From: Myxococcales bacterium
GTDB lineage: Bacteria > Myxococcota_A > Polyangia > Polyangiales > Polyangiaceae
Length of the DNA: 64,000 bases
Direction: 5' to 3'
NCBI GenBank assembly: GCA_016706225.1
Contig: JADJKB010000008.1
Coordinates: 496,001 to 560,000 of the forward strand
Under the pieces are notes generated by a model that saw only the letters and a list, made by a program, of their open reading frames with translations, made no database searches and was not told the DNA's origin. Within the stretch, counting starts at the first letter, position 1. Every line of letters starts with the position of its first letter. The translations under genes were made by a program, and so were the position numbers. Shown here one piece after another: positions 32,529 through 41,274 of this stretch.

Positions 32529-33842
32529 TCAGTCGTAGTACTCGTGGCCGATGTGGGTGAGGGGGCCCTCGTTCATCATCCAGCGCAGGGTGTTCTTCAG
32601 CTTCATGGCTTGAATGAACAGATCGTGCTCGGGGTAGAGCGTCGGGGCCGTCATCGGGCTCTTCCAGTAGAAGCTCAGCCACTCCTGTACTCCGTGGAAC
32701 CCGGCGCGCTTCGCCAGATCCATGAACAGCGCCAGGTCGAGCACGATCGGCGCCGCCAGGATCGAGTCGCGGCACAGGAAGTCCACCTTGATCTGCATCG
32801 GGTAGCCGAGCCACCCGAAGATGTCGAGGTTGTCCCAGCCCTCCTTCGAGTCGCCGCGCGGCGGGTAGTAGTTGATGCGCACGACGTGGTGCACCTCGCC
32901 GTACAGGTTGGGGTAGACCTCCGGTTGCAAGATCGAGTCGAGCACGCCGAGCTTGCTGACCTCCTTGGTCTTGAAGTTCTCCGGATCGTCCAGCACCTCG
33001 CCGTCGCGATTGCCCAGGATGTTGGTGGAAAACCAGCCGTTCAGCCCGAGCATGCGCGCCTTGAGCCCCGGCGCGAGGATGGTCTTCATCAGCGTCTGAC
33101 CGGTCTTGAAGTCCTTGCCGGCCAGCGGGGTTCCGGTCTCCTTGGCCAGCTCGTGTGCGGCCGGGAAGTCGACCGTGAGGTTCGGCGCGCCGTTGGCGAA
33201 CGGGATGCCCTCCTTCAGACAGGCCCAGGCATACATCTGCGAGTTCGAGATCGACTTGTCGCTCTCGGTGAGCCCTTTTTCAAACGCGGCGATGGACTGG
33301 TGCACGGCCGTCTGTTCGATGAAGATTTCGGTCGATCCGCACCACACCGTGACTGCACGACTACAGCCACTGTGCTGCATGAACTCGCGTATGTCGCTAC
33401 GCAGCGCCTCGACCATCTCGGCCTTGTTGCGTCCCGTCTTCACGTGGGTACCCGACAGACGCTTGACGTATTCCGGGTAGAACACGCCGCTCATCGGCCG
33501 GATGTTCGACAGCTCGTCCTTGATCGGATCCAGGTGGCGTTGTTCGAGCACCGCCGCGTGAGTCGCCGACTCGTAGGCGTTGTCCGGAAAGATGTCCCAG
33601 CCGGCAAACACCAGCTGATCGAGCGTGGCCAGCGGGACGAACTCGCTGATCTTCGGCACCCGGTTGTCGGTGCGTTTGCCGAGGCGAATGGTCCCGAGCT
33701 GCGTGAGCGAGCCCACCGGCGCGCCGAGCCCCTTCCTCGCCAGCAGGCAGCCGGCGATGAAGGTCGTGGCAACGGCTCCCATCCCCGGTAGGAGCACGGC
33801 GAGCTTACCTTCGGGGCTTGCGATCTTCTGCGGCTGCTTCAT
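32529..33842 (-). CDS. ino1: inositol-3-phosphate synthase (Bacteroidetes type)
   Basis: A 437-residue NAD-dependent synthase that isomerises glucose 6-phosphate to inositol phosphate, the committed step of inositol formation. Hallmarks: KLAVLLPGMGAVATTF (NAD loop), GSLTQLGTIRLGKRTDN, FAGWDIFPDNAYE, APNLTVDFPA, AGKDFKTGQTLMKT (catalytic Lys), LGLNGWFSTNILGNRDGEVL, INYYPPRGD. The length and these blocks fit the synthases of Bacteroidetes inositol-lipid clusters better than the shorter actinobacterial Ino1. ATG 33842 is preferred over an upstream TTG. It is divergent from the nucleotidyltransferase gene, with 50 bases between, and is next to two more genes of CDP-alcohol chemistry. Confidence 0.93.
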   Translation of the reverse strand: MKQPQKIASPEGKLAVLLPGMGAVATTFIAGCLLARKGLGAPVGSLTQLGTIRLGKRTDNRVPKISEFVPLATLDQLVFAGWDIFPDNAYESATHAAVLEQRHLDPIKDELSNIRPMSGVFYPEYVKRLSGTHVKTGRNKAEMVEALRSDIREFMQHSGCSRAVTVWCGSTEIFIEQTAVHQSIAAFEKGLTESDKSISNSQMYAWACLKEGIPFANGAPNLTVDFPAAHELAKETGTPLAGKDFKTGQTLMKTILAPGLKARMLGLNGWFSTNILGNRDGEVLDDPENFKTKEVSKLGVLDSILQPEVYPNLYGEVHHVVRINYYPPRGDSKEGWDNLDIFGWLGYPMQIKVDFLCRDSILAAPIVLDLALFMDLAKRAGFHGVQEWLSFYWKSPMTAPTLYPEHDLFIQAMKLKNTLRWMMNEGPLTHIGHEYYD

Positions 33843-33892
33843 GGCGAGCGTGACTAGCAAGGCGTGTGCCCGTATGCAATCTTGCCGGCTCG

Positions 33893-34612
33893 ATGCAGAA
33901 CACTCACACGGCGGTGGTGTTGGTCGCAGGCATTGGTACCCGTCTGCGACCGCTCACCGACGACCGCCCCAAGGCACTGGTCGACATCGGTAACGAGACG
34001 ATCTTGGGCCGCGCCCTCAGATTGCTCGGAGATCACGGGGTGACGCACGTGGTGCTGGCTACGGGCTATCGTGAGGAGGCGGTCCGGAGCGCGCTCACCG
34101 GCTCACGACTCCAGGTCAGCTTCTGTCGGAACGAACGCTTCGATAGCACGCAGAACTCGCTCTCCCTCGCGCTGTGTGCCGACGCCGTCGCCGGGCGTGC
34201 GTTCTTCAAGCTCGACGGCGATGTGGTGTTTCGCCCGGAGGTTCTCCAGCGTTTGGACGCTTCGGATGCGGAGCTTGCCGTCGCCGTCGACCGCACCCGG
34301 CGCACCGACGCCGAGGCCATGAAGTTCTGCCTGGGTGCCGGCGCTGAAATTACTCAGTTCGGTAAGGCGCTCTCGCTCGATGCGGCCGCGGGGGAGAGCA
34401 TTGGTATCGAGCGCGTCGGTGCCTCTGCTTCGGCGCGCCTGTTTGCGGAGCTCGCCAAGCCCGAATACGCCGATCTCTACTATGAGGACGTCTACTCTCG
34501 GCTGATCGCGGCGGGGCGCATGCGCGCTGACGCGGTCGACGTGGGCGACTTGCCCTGGACCGAGGTCGACGATCCACGCGACCTCGAGCGCGCGCGGCAG
34601 CTGTTCGCGTGA
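33893..34612 (+). CDS. LicC-like sugar/polyol-phosphate nucleotidyltransferase
   Basis: A 239-residue nucleotidyltransferase: AVVLVAGIGTRLRPLTDDRPKAL (signature split as VAGIGTRL and DDRPKAL), FFKLDGDVVF (metal site), AAGESIGIERVG and YYEDVYSRLI, WTEVDDPRDLERA. This is the pattern of phosphocholine/phosphoethanolamine/aminoethylphosphonate cytidylyltransferases rather than of hexose-1-P enzymes. It should make a CDP-alcohol or similar activated head group; the exact alcohol is unknown. It is divergent from ino1, and followed by 571 bases without a gene before the IPCT fusion. Confidence 0.85.
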   Translation: MQNTHTAVVLVAGIGTRLRPLTDDRPKALVDIGNETILGRALRLLGDHGVTHVVLATGYREEAVRSALTGSRLQVSFCRNERFDSTQNSLSLALCADAVAGRAFFKLDGDVVFRPEVLQRLDASDAELAVAVDRTRRTDAEAMKFCLGAGAEITQFGKALSLDAAAGESIGIERVGASASARLFAELAKPEYADLYYEDVYSRLIAAGRMRADAVDVGDLPWTEVDDPRDLERARQLFA

Positions 34613-34859
34613 GCTGTAACGCGATGTGATCACCGCGAGACTGTCCGAGTCGAGCCGGTGCTTCCGTCCGTTCGCCCGTGCCGGGTGGCAGGGCCCCGAA
34701 GTCACGGGTGTCGTCTGAGCGCTGCACTGACGACCGAGAACGGCCGCACTGCTGCGCCCCCTTCGCGCCATCACATTGATTCGCAGTCACGCAGAGTTGG
34801 GGACGGAATTGAAGGCCGCGTGTGCGTCCAGCGCGTAAGCCTCGACGCACCGCGGCGCC

Positions 34860-34875
34860 TGGCACCCCGCTTGCT
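34860..34875 (+). promoter_or_regulatory. sigma-54 (RpoN) promoter, -24/-12 type
   Basis: CTGGCAC-CCCGC-TTGCT: the GG of -24 and the GC of -12 are at the correct distance, and every core base (TGGCAC-N5-TTGCW) matches. In GC-rich DNA the TTGC half is rarely met by chance at this spacing. Transcription would start near 34887 and run to the fusion gene. It implies control by an enhancer-binding ATPase, a large class in myxobacteria. Confidence 0.65.
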
Positions 34876-35135
34876 CAATGTCCAGCTGACCGAGCGGACC
34901 GCCCGGAAGACGAACCGAACCCAGACGTAAATCGGCGGAGTCAAAGCGGCTTGCCGGACGCGTGACTGCCAACGAGCCCCATGGGCCCGCGGGCCGAGAG
35001 CGTGGACGGAGTGTTGCGAAATCACCACAGTGTGCTCCTGGAACGACAACCGGCATCTCCGTAACTCATGAGAACAGAAAAGGATTTGCCCGATTTGCGC
35101 GGTGCGTGCTACTCCCCGCCCGCTGAATTACTTAT

Positions 35136-35153
35136 CCGCGCTCTCGAGCGCGG
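35136..35153 (+). promoter_or_regulatory. leader hairpin before the fusion gene
   Basis: CCGCGCT-CTCG-AGCGCGG is a perfect seven-pair stem with a four-base loop, ending 30 bases before the ATG. There is no T-run, so it is more likely a stability or translation-control element than a terminator. Confidence 0.4.
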
Positions 35154-35183
35154 GGTGACCGAGTCCGAAAGCGAGACGAGCGA

Positions 35184-37097
35184 ATGACCGAACGACGAGT
35201 TACCCGAGCCGTGGTTCTTGCAGCGGGCACGGGCTCACGCCTGGGTGAGGGGGGTGATTCGACGCCGAAGCCGCTGCGCCCCGCCGCATCGGTCCCGCTC
35301 TTGGTTCGGGTGCTGCGTAGCCTGGAGGTTGCCGGGATCCGGGAGGCCGTCGTGGTCGTCGGGCATCAAGCCGATGCGATCCGCCGCGCCCTCGTCGCGG
35401 AGCCGAGCCTCGGCCTCGAGCTGACCTTCGTGAACAACGAGCGCTACCTGGCGAAGAACGGCGTGTCGCTGCTCGCCGCGGCGGATCTGGTCGACCGGGA
35501 GTGTTTGCTCACGATGTCCGATCATCTGTACTCGCCCGAGCTCGTGCGGCGCCTGCTCGCTGCCGAGCTCCCGGCCGGAGCCTGCGCCCTCGGCGTGGAC
35601 TACGACATCGAGCGCTGTTTCGACCTGGACGATGCCACCAAGGTCGGCGTAAAGGCCGGCAAGATCGCCGACATCAGCAAGGAGCTCGAGCGCTACGACG
35701 CCATCGATACTGGCGTGTTTCGCATTGGCCCTGCGCTGATCGAGGAGCTCGCGCGGCTCGACGACCAGCACGGTGACTGCTCGCTCTCCGACGGCGTCCG
35801 GGCGCTGGCGGCCCGCGGGGCCTTCCACGCGGTGGACGTGGGCGACGTGCGTTGGATCGACGTGGACACACCCGCGGCCCTCGAGCGCGCCGAGGCCATG
35901 CTGCGAGTATTCGGCGATCACCTGGGCGACGAGCCCGGCGCCGGCGCGCCGCAGGTGATCGACGCGGACGGAATGGAGCTGTTTTCACCCACCTGGGTGC
36001 GCGCGGCGAAACCGTACAACGAGGACCACTTCGCCGTAGCCGAGAAGACCGGCGTGGCGCGCATGATGAGCAACGAGAGCGCGGTGGCGCCGAGCCCGAG
36101 GGTCATCGAAGCCATCGTGCAGGCCGCGACCCGAGGGCACCTCTACCCGAGCGGCGGCGCCGAGCTCCGGGCGAAGCTCGGCTCCCGCGAGAAGCTGGGG
36201 GGCGACAACGTCCTGCTCGGCGCGGGCTCGACCGAGATCATCGACGTCATCATCCGCACCTTCGTGGCGGCGGGCGAAGAAGTGCTGTTGAGCGTGCCCA
36301 CGTTCAGCATGTACGAAGCGCGCACGCGTGTGTGCGGCGGCATCCCGGTGCTCGTGACCATGACCGAGGACCACCAGCACGACATGCTGGGGCTGCTGCG
36401 GGCGGTCACCGAGCGCACCAAGGTCATCTTCCTCTGCACGCCGAACAACCCGACCGGCAACCGCATCCCCGAGGTGGACATGCGGCGACTGCTGCGGCTC
36501 GGCCTGCCGACCGTGATCGACGAGGCGTACTACGAGCTCGGCGACGGGCCGAGCCTGTCGCACCTGATCTCGGAGTACCCCAACGCCATCGTCATTCGCA
36601 CGTTCTCCAAGGCCTTTGGTCTGGCGGGGCTGCGTGTCGGTTACGCCCTCGGGCACGCCAGTGTGATCAAGCTCCTGGCGCGGGTGAAGGTGCCCTGGAA
36701 CCTGCCGGCGGTCTCGATTGCCGCGGCCAGCGCGGCCCTGGACGACGTCGCGGAGTTCGAATCGCGGGTAGCGGAGCTGAAGACCGCTCGCGAGGAGCTC
36801 GGCCGATCACTGTCGCGCATTCCCGGCGTCGTCGCGATCCCGAGCGAAGGCAACTTCATCTTGGTCGACATCTCGCACACGCGAGTGGGCGCGGACGGCA
36901 TGGTCGCGGCGCTGCTCGGCGAAGGGGTGTTGATTCGCTCACTGGGCTCACACCACGCCGAGCGCAGCTACGTGCGGGTCACCGTGGGCACGCGCGAGCA
37001 GAACGCGCGTTGTGTTGCAGCTTTCGAGCGCGTGGTTGGTCGGCGTGTACCCCGGGATGCGGGAGTGCCGGCCTTCATTGGTGGTGATGCGGAGTAG
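35184..37097 (+). CDS. CTP:inositol-1-phosphate cytidylyltransferase fused to a HisC/CobD-like PLP enzyme
   Basis: A 637-residue two-domain protein. Residues 1-245 match archaeal/thermophile inositol-1-phosphate cytidylyltransferase: VVLAAGTGSRLGEGG, LLTMSDHLYS, DDATKVGVKAGKIADISKEL, DAIDTGVF, and VRWIDVDTPAALERA. Residues about 270-625 are a fold-type I aminotransferase of the HisC/CobD group: FLCTPNNPTGN, VIDEAYYEL, and the PLP lysine (Lys476) in TFSKAFGLAGLRVGYA. Domain 1 should make CDP-inositol from Ino1 product. Domain 2 may be an aminotransferase or a CobD-like O-phosphoserine/phosphothreonine decarboxylase producing an amino-alcohol phosphate. In archaea the same cytidylyltransferase is instead fused to a phosphodiester synthase; here that partner is the next gene. 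The long leader and sigma-54 site indicate regulated expression. Confidence 0.85.
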   Translation: MTERRVTRAVVLAAGTGSRLGEGGDSTPKPLRPAASVPLLVRVLRSLEVAGIREAVVVVGHQADAIRRALVAEPSLGLELTFVNNERYLAKNGVSLLAAADLVDRECLLTMSDHLYSPELVRRLLAAELPAGACALGVDYDIERCFDLDDATKVGVKAGKIADISKELERYDAIDTGVFRIGPALIEELARLDDQHGDCSLSDGVRALAARGAFHAVDVGDVRWIDVDTPAALERAEAMLRVFGDHLGDEPGAGAPQVIDADGMELFSPTWVRAAKPYNEDHFAVAEKTGVARMMSNESAVAPSPRVIEAIVQAATRGHLYPSGGAELRAKLGSREKLGGDNVLLGAGSTEIIDVIIRTFVAAGEEVLLSVPTFSMYEARTRVCGGIPVLVTMTEDHQHDMLGLLRAVTERTKVIFLCTPNNPTGNRIPEVDMRRLLRLGLPTVIDEAYYELGDGPSLSHLISEYPNAIVIRTFSKAFGLAGLRVGYALGHASVIKLLARVKVPWNLPAVSIAAASAALDDVAEFESRVAELKTAREELGRSLSRIPGVVAIPSEGNFILVDISHTRVGADGMVAALLGEGVLIRSLGSHHAERSYVRVTVGTREQNARCVAAFERVVGRRVPRDAGVPAFIGGDAE

Positions 37098-37102
37098 ACG
37101 CC

Positions 37103-38128
37103 ATGACGATGGGATCGATAGAAGTCGGCGCGGATGAACAGCCATTGAGTGGCGCGGGCGTAGGCGTTGCGTCGCCCGTGGAGCCGGGGTTCTGGGCCGG
37201 GTACTGGAAGACACTCAAGCCGCTCGCGGTGGAGGAGCCGGTGGACGTATGGATCCACCGCCCGCTCGCCTACGTGCTGTCGAAGCTGCTCTATCCGACG
37301 CCGATCTCGCCGAACCTGGTCACGATGATCTCCATCGCGTTCGGGCTCACCGGCGCCTACTGCTTCTTCGCCAGCTTCGCCCATCACATGCTGCTCGGCG
37401 GTCTCGCCATCTTCATCTCGGCGATCTTCGACTGCGCCGACGGCCAGCTCGCGCGCATGCGTGGCACATCCAGCCTCTTCGGACGCATGTTGGATGGGGT
37501 CGCCGATCTGGTGGTCAGCATCGCGGCGGTCGGCGGCGGTATCTTCGTGATCTGGTCGAAGTTCAACTCACCGTTGCCGCTCACGCTGGTCGTGCTCGCG
37601 CTGTGTGTGGTCACGGCGGTCACGGGTTCGTTTCACACCGGCATGTACGACCAGTACAAAAACGTCTACCTACGCTTCACCAGCCCGACCTTCAAAGAGG
37701 GCGAGGACTACGAGACGGCGCTCGAGCGCTTTCAAACCAAGCCGGCGGATTCGTTCTTGGTCGACAAGGTCGCGTGGCCCATCTACCTGTTCTACGTGCG
37801 GAGCCAGACCAACTACGTGCACCGCTTCGATCCGTTCACGAGCGCACGGCTTGGCCTGTTCGGACCCTTCTCGCGCGTGAACGCCGAGATCTACGAGCGG
37901 CACGCGGGCGGGTTGATGCGCATGTGGCGGACCTGGTTCGGGTTCGGCTCCCTCGTTTTTGGCATCGCGCTGTTCTCGGCCCTCGACCTGCTCGAGTACT
38001 ACATGGTGTTCCGCCTGGTAGTGTTGAACATCCTGTTCTACGGCTACATGCAGCCGCGCCAGCGCAGGGCGTCCCGGGCCGCGTTCGCGGAGATGGGGCT
38101 CAGCCTGCCGGATCAAGCTCGCGTCTGA
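37103..38128 (+). CDS. CDP-alcohol phosphatidyltransferase family protein
   Basis: A 341-residue membrane enzyme, five bases after the fusion gene. It carries the family motif DG-x2-AR-x8-G-x3-D-x3-D as DCADGQLARMRG followed by GRMLDGVAD, with about six transmembrane helices (for example LVTMISIAFGLTGAYCFF, LLGGLAIFISAIFDCA, and LVVLALCVVTAVTG). Enzymes of this family swap the CMP of a CDP-alcohol for an acceptor hydroxyl. With CDP-inositol made next door, it could form di-inositol phosphate, an inositol phospholipid, or another phosphodiester. The insertion of about 75 polar residues (about 195-250, KEGEDYETALERF) is longer than in phospholipid enzymes and may bind the soluble acceptor. Confidence 0.85.
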   Translation: MTMGSIEVGADEQPLSGAGVGVASPVEPGFWAGYWKTLKPLAVEEPVDVWIHRPLAYVLSKLLYPTPISPNLVTMISIAFGLTGAYCFFASFAHHMLLGGLAIFISAIFDCADGQLARMRGTSSLFGRMLDGVADLVVSIAAVGGGIFVIWSKFNSPLPLTLVVLALCVVTAVTGSFHTGMYDQYKNVYLRFTSPTFKEGEDYETALERFQTKPADSFLVDKVAWPIYLFYVRSQTNYVHRFDPFTSARLGLFGPFSRVNAEIYERHAGGLMRMWRTWFGFGSLVFGIALFSALDLLEYYMVFRLVVLNILFYGYMQPRQRRASRAAFAEMGLSLPDQARV

Positions 38129-38739
38129 GCCCCTAGAACACCGATCAGCTTGCGCTGCTCGTGTTCTGCGGTAGGCGGGTGTGGCGACGGTGAACGGGGG
38201 GGGGGCGGGGCGTCCGGGCAGAGGGGCGGCGGCAGGAGCTGCAAAACCTCCCGGCGGGCCGCGGTCCCGGGACGGGACGCCGCCCCACGGACACCACGGG
38301 GCCCGTTTCGGCCCCGCTGGGCTCGCGGGCAAAGCGGTAAGACCCAGGAACCCCGATGTTGGTTGTCTTGCAACCCGTCATCGTCGATGGTTCCCAACTT
38401 TTCAATCCATCCCACGACGTTTTCCCCCTGGGCGTTGGCGAGCAGGGGGCAACTTCAACTCCTAACAGCCGTCCGCGATCGACAATCGCGACCGGTCATT
38501 TAGGACACTTACGATGGGGCTGCTGCCCCAAACCCCCGGCCTTCGGCCGTGCGCGCTCCGCGCGCGAGCGCCGAACCCGTTGCAAGTTGCTGAAAAAAAC
38601 GACGTTCAACCGGTTCGGCGCTCTACGGCTGCCCGACACGGCCGAACGAGCGCTCGCGGGGCAGGCGATTCGTAGGACTTTCGCCCGCGCCCTCGGCGCT
38701 CGTCGGAGCTACACCCCCGACCGAAGTGGCAGTGCTAGC
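38129..38739. other. 611-bp intergenic region with GC-rich hairpins and a G10 run
   Basis: No gene seen. A run of ten G's lies at 38196-38205. CGGGGCC-CGTTTC-GGCCCCG (38297-38316) is a perfect seven-pair stem that may terminate the inositol operon. A set of three hairpins follows at 38516-38565. The start of the HEAT gene should have its promoter near 38600-38730. Confidence 0.55.
38516..38565. repeat. cluster of three consecutive perfect hairpins
   Basis: GGGGC-TGCT-GCCCC (38516-38529), CGGCC-TTC-GGCCG (38537-38549) and GCGCG-CTCCG-CGCGC (38551-38565) stand side by side. Adjacent stems with short loops are the form of REP-like elements or structured RNAs. Whether the unit is repeated elsewhere in the genome cannot be seen here. 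Confidence 0.45.
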
Positions 38740-41214
38740 ATGCCGCTAGTGCGACGCCTTGCTCGGCCCTTGTGCGCAGTAGCCTTGCTCTTCGCCGCTC
38801 TGCCGGCGGCGGCCTTCACCTGGCCGAACGCCGCCGAGACGATCGAAAAGCAGCTGGACAAGACCGACGTCAGCGCGCGGCGCCGCGCTGCTCGGCGCCT
38901 GAGTGAGCTCAGTCCGACGGCGCAGAAGCGCTTGGTGCAGAAAGCCCTGGTGGACGCCGACGCCGACGTTCGCCTGGCCGCGGCGGATCTCGTGCTGGAG
39001 CGCAGGCTGCGCGGCACCGGTGAGCTGGTCGTGGGCTGGCTGAACGATCCGGAGCGCCGCATTCGCCTGTCGGGCGCCGAGATCTTGCGCATGGACCCGG
39101 TGACTCGCGCCGTGGCACCGCTCGGCCGAGTGCTCGGGGATCCGGACCCAGCCGTGCGCTCGGCGGCGGCGGGCGCGCTGGGTGCGTCCGGCACCAAGGA
39201 CGCGGTGCTGCCGCTGCTCGGGCACCTGGACGACTCCGTGCCGGCGGTGCGGAGCGCCGTCGCGCGCGCGCTGGCCAAACTCGGCGATCCCCGGGCGGTG
39301 GTTCCGCTGATCGGCAAGGTGCAAGACTCGCGACCCGCGGTGCGGCGCAGCGTGGCGCGTGCCCTGGGTGAGCTGGGCGACGTGCGCGCCTCGAGCGCAC
39401 TGATTCTCTCGCTGAGGGATGGCGACGAGGCCGTGCGAGTTGCCGCAGTCGAGGCCCTCGGTGCGCTCGGTGATCCGCAGGCGACGCTGGCCATTGGCTC
39501 GCTCGCCAGCGCGGATGCGTCGCCCGCGGTGCGGGCTGCGGTGGTGAACGCACTCTCGCACATCGGCACGGGGGAGGCGCTCGACACCTTGCTGTCCCTG
39601 ATGGCGAGTGAGCAGTCGCCGGACACGCTCTTGCTCTTGCGCAAGGCGCTGGCGCGCGCGGGTGCCAAGGCGAGTGAGCGGCTCGACCGATGTTTGGCCG
39701 GGCAACCCGAGGCCAGGGTGGCCGACAACTGCGCCTTGGCGCTGGCGGAGATGGGCAAGAAGGACAGCGCGAAGCTGATCGTGAGCGCACTCCGGCGCGG
39801 TGCGCTGGGCGCACCGGCAGCGTTGTCCGCCCTCGAGACCCTGGGCGACAAGGCTGCGCTACCGACGGTGCTCGAGCACCTCGGAGATCCCGACCCCGGC
39901 GTGCGGCGTGCGGCCATCGATGCGGCGGTGGCGCTGCTCGATCCAAAACACCCCGACGGGCGTGCGGTCGATCCCATCGCGCAGGCGCTGGAAAAGGCGC
40001 GCTCCAGCAAGGCCGAGCGCGCAGCTCTGGCGCGACTGCTAGGGCGGACCGGCTCGCCGCGCGCCGTCAAAGCGCTGGCGCCGCTCGCGGGTGCCGCTGA
40101 CAACGTCGAGCTCCGCGTGGCCGCCATCGACGCCCTCGGAATGCTGCCGCCATCGGGTCAAGATCGGGTGTTGCTCGAGGCGTTGGACGCGGACGAGGCG
40201 AGCGTGCGACTGGCCGCTGCGGTGGCGCTGCGGCGCGCTGCTTCGGGCGCTGCGGCGCGGACGTTGCTCGATCGGCTGGAGCGCTCTGCGGAGCAGGACC
40301 GCGCGGCGCTGGCCGTGGCGCTCGGGGGTGCGCTCGGCCGGGGCAAGGCACCGGGTCTCGTCGAACGCACCCACAGACTCATGCTGGAGAGCCGGGGAGG
40401 GCAGCGCGACGCGCTGCTGGAAGCGATGGGACGCCTGCCCTCGAAGGAGGCGCTGCGCACCCTCGCGGAGCACGCTCGGGAAACCGGCGATCTGGCCGAT
40501 CGCGCCAAGATCGCCGAAGCGCTTGCTGCCCGCAGCGATGGCGTCGCGCTGCTCGGGCGCTTGGCGGCGGACGTCGATGGGTCGGTGCGGGCGAATGCCG
40601 TGTGGAGCCTGGGCAGTGTGGGTCGGAGCGGAGAGCGCGCTACGATCGTTCGGGCGCTGGACGATGAAGACGTCGCAGTAGCAGGCAATGCGGCCGCCGC
40701 CCTCGGGCGGGTCGGCGCCCGGACGCGGTCGCGGGTCGACAAAGAGTTGTGTGCCCGATTGGCGGACAGTCGAGCCTACGTGCGGGCTAACGCCCTCGCG
40801 GGTTTGCGCGTCGCGGGCGCACGCTGCAGCAGCCACGAAGAGATCGCGCTGCTCACCGACGACCGCGCGGAGGTCGTGCGGCGCGCGGCGGCGTTGCTCG
40901 TCGCCAACGTCAAGTCAGCCGACGCCGCGCGCGATCAGCGCCTGCTCGAGACCTGCGCCTTGGAAGACCCGGACAGCTCGGTTGCGGCGGCCTGTGCGCA
41001 AGCTCCCGTCAAGCTGCCCGCGACGACGGATCCCGTGCTGGTGTACATCGTGCCGATGGGGGAGAGCGCCCCGGTGCCGCGCACTCCGTTCGCGCTGGTT
41101 CGCGCCGACGGGTTGATGCGGCTCGGGCTCGCAGATCGACGCGGGCAGGTGTTCGAGCACGACGCACCGACCGGCGAGGTTTCGCTGGCCGTTCCGGCGC
41201 CCCTCGCACGCTGA
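38740..41214 (+). CDS. HEAT-repeat (PBS-lyase-like) exported protein
   Basis: An 824-residue protein with signal peptide (LCAVALLFAALPAAAF). From about residue 35 to 760 it is built of roughly twenty HEAT repeats with the signature D-P-x-x-x-V-R-x-A-A-A-x-A-L-G, for example DPDPAVRSAAAGALGA, DDSVPAVRSAVARALAKLGD, DGDEAVRVAAVEALGALGD. Such solenoids bind other proteins. The C-terminal about 70 residues (VLVYIVPMGESAPVPRTPFALVRADG) look like a small beta domain. ATG 38740 follows the 611-base gap; the frame is open further upstream, but that part is not protein-like and would lack the signal. It converges with the GltJ-like gene. Confidence 0.85.
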   Translation: MPLVRRLARPLCAVALLFAALPAAAFTWPNAAETIEKQLDKTDVSARRRAARRLSELSPTAQKRLVQKALVDADADVRLAAADLVLERRLRGTGELVVGWLNDPERRIRLSGAEILRMDPVTRAVAPLGRVLGDPDPAVRSAAAGALGASGTKDAVLPLLGHLDDSVPAVRSAVARALAKLGDPRAVVPLIGKVQDSRPAVRRSVARALGELGDVRASSALILSLRDGDEAVRVAAVEALGALGDPQATLAIGSLASADASPAVRAAVVNALSHIGTGEALDTLLSLMASEQSPDTLLLLRKALARAGAKASERLDRCLAGQPEARVADNCALALAEMGKKDSAKLIVSALRRGALGAPAALSALETLGDKAALPTVLEHLGDPDPGVRRAAIDAAVALLDPKHPDGRAVDPIAQALEKARSSKAERAALARLLGRTGSPRAVKALAPLAGAADNVELRVAAIDALGMLPPSGQDRVLLEALDADEASVRLAAAVALRRAASGAAARTLLDRLERSAEQDRAALAVALGGALGRGKAPGLVERTHRLMLESRGGQRDALLEAMGRLPSKEALRTLAEHARETGDLADRAKIAEALAARSDGVALLGRLAADVDGSVRANAVWSLGSVGRSGERATIVRALDDEDVAVAGNAAAALGRVGARTRSRVDKELCARLADSRAYVRANALAGLRVAGARCSSHEEIALLTDDRAEVVRRAAALLVANVKSADAARDQRLLETCALEDPDSSVAAACAQAPVKLPATTDPVLVYIVPMGESAPVPRTPFALVRADGLMRLGLADRRGQVFEHDAPTGEVSLAVPAPLAR

Positions 41215-41232
41215 GCGAGTCCGGCTATCATG

Positions 41233-41256
41233 CGCGGCGCGCCGATGCGCGCCGCG
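41233..41256. terminator. perfect 10-bp stem hairpin between convergent genes
   Basis: CGCGGCGCGC-CGAT-GCGCGCCGCG, a ten-pair uninterrupted stem with a four-base loop, lies in the 60-base gap between the HEAT and GltJ-like stops. It can act in both directions; no T-run follows. Confidence 0.55.
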
Positions 41257-41274
41257 ACAAGCAGTGAAGCCGCG

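Larger units (their letters stand above)
34613..35183 (+). other. 571-bp intergenic region: leader of the IPCT-fusion operon
   Basis: No convincing gene in either direction. It holds the sigma-54-type promoter at 34860 and a hairpin at 35136. The roughly 300 bases between the predicted transcription start and the ATG form an unusually long leader for this dense genome. Confidence 0.6.

Noticed and set aside
34613..35183. Small genes in the leader of the fusion operon
   Set aside because: All frames look random (Arg/Pro/Ser-rich) and none has a good start site.
38356..38739. Upstream extension of the HEAT gene
   Set aside because: The extra 128 codons contain hairpins and no protein-like pattern; the signal peptide starts at 38740.
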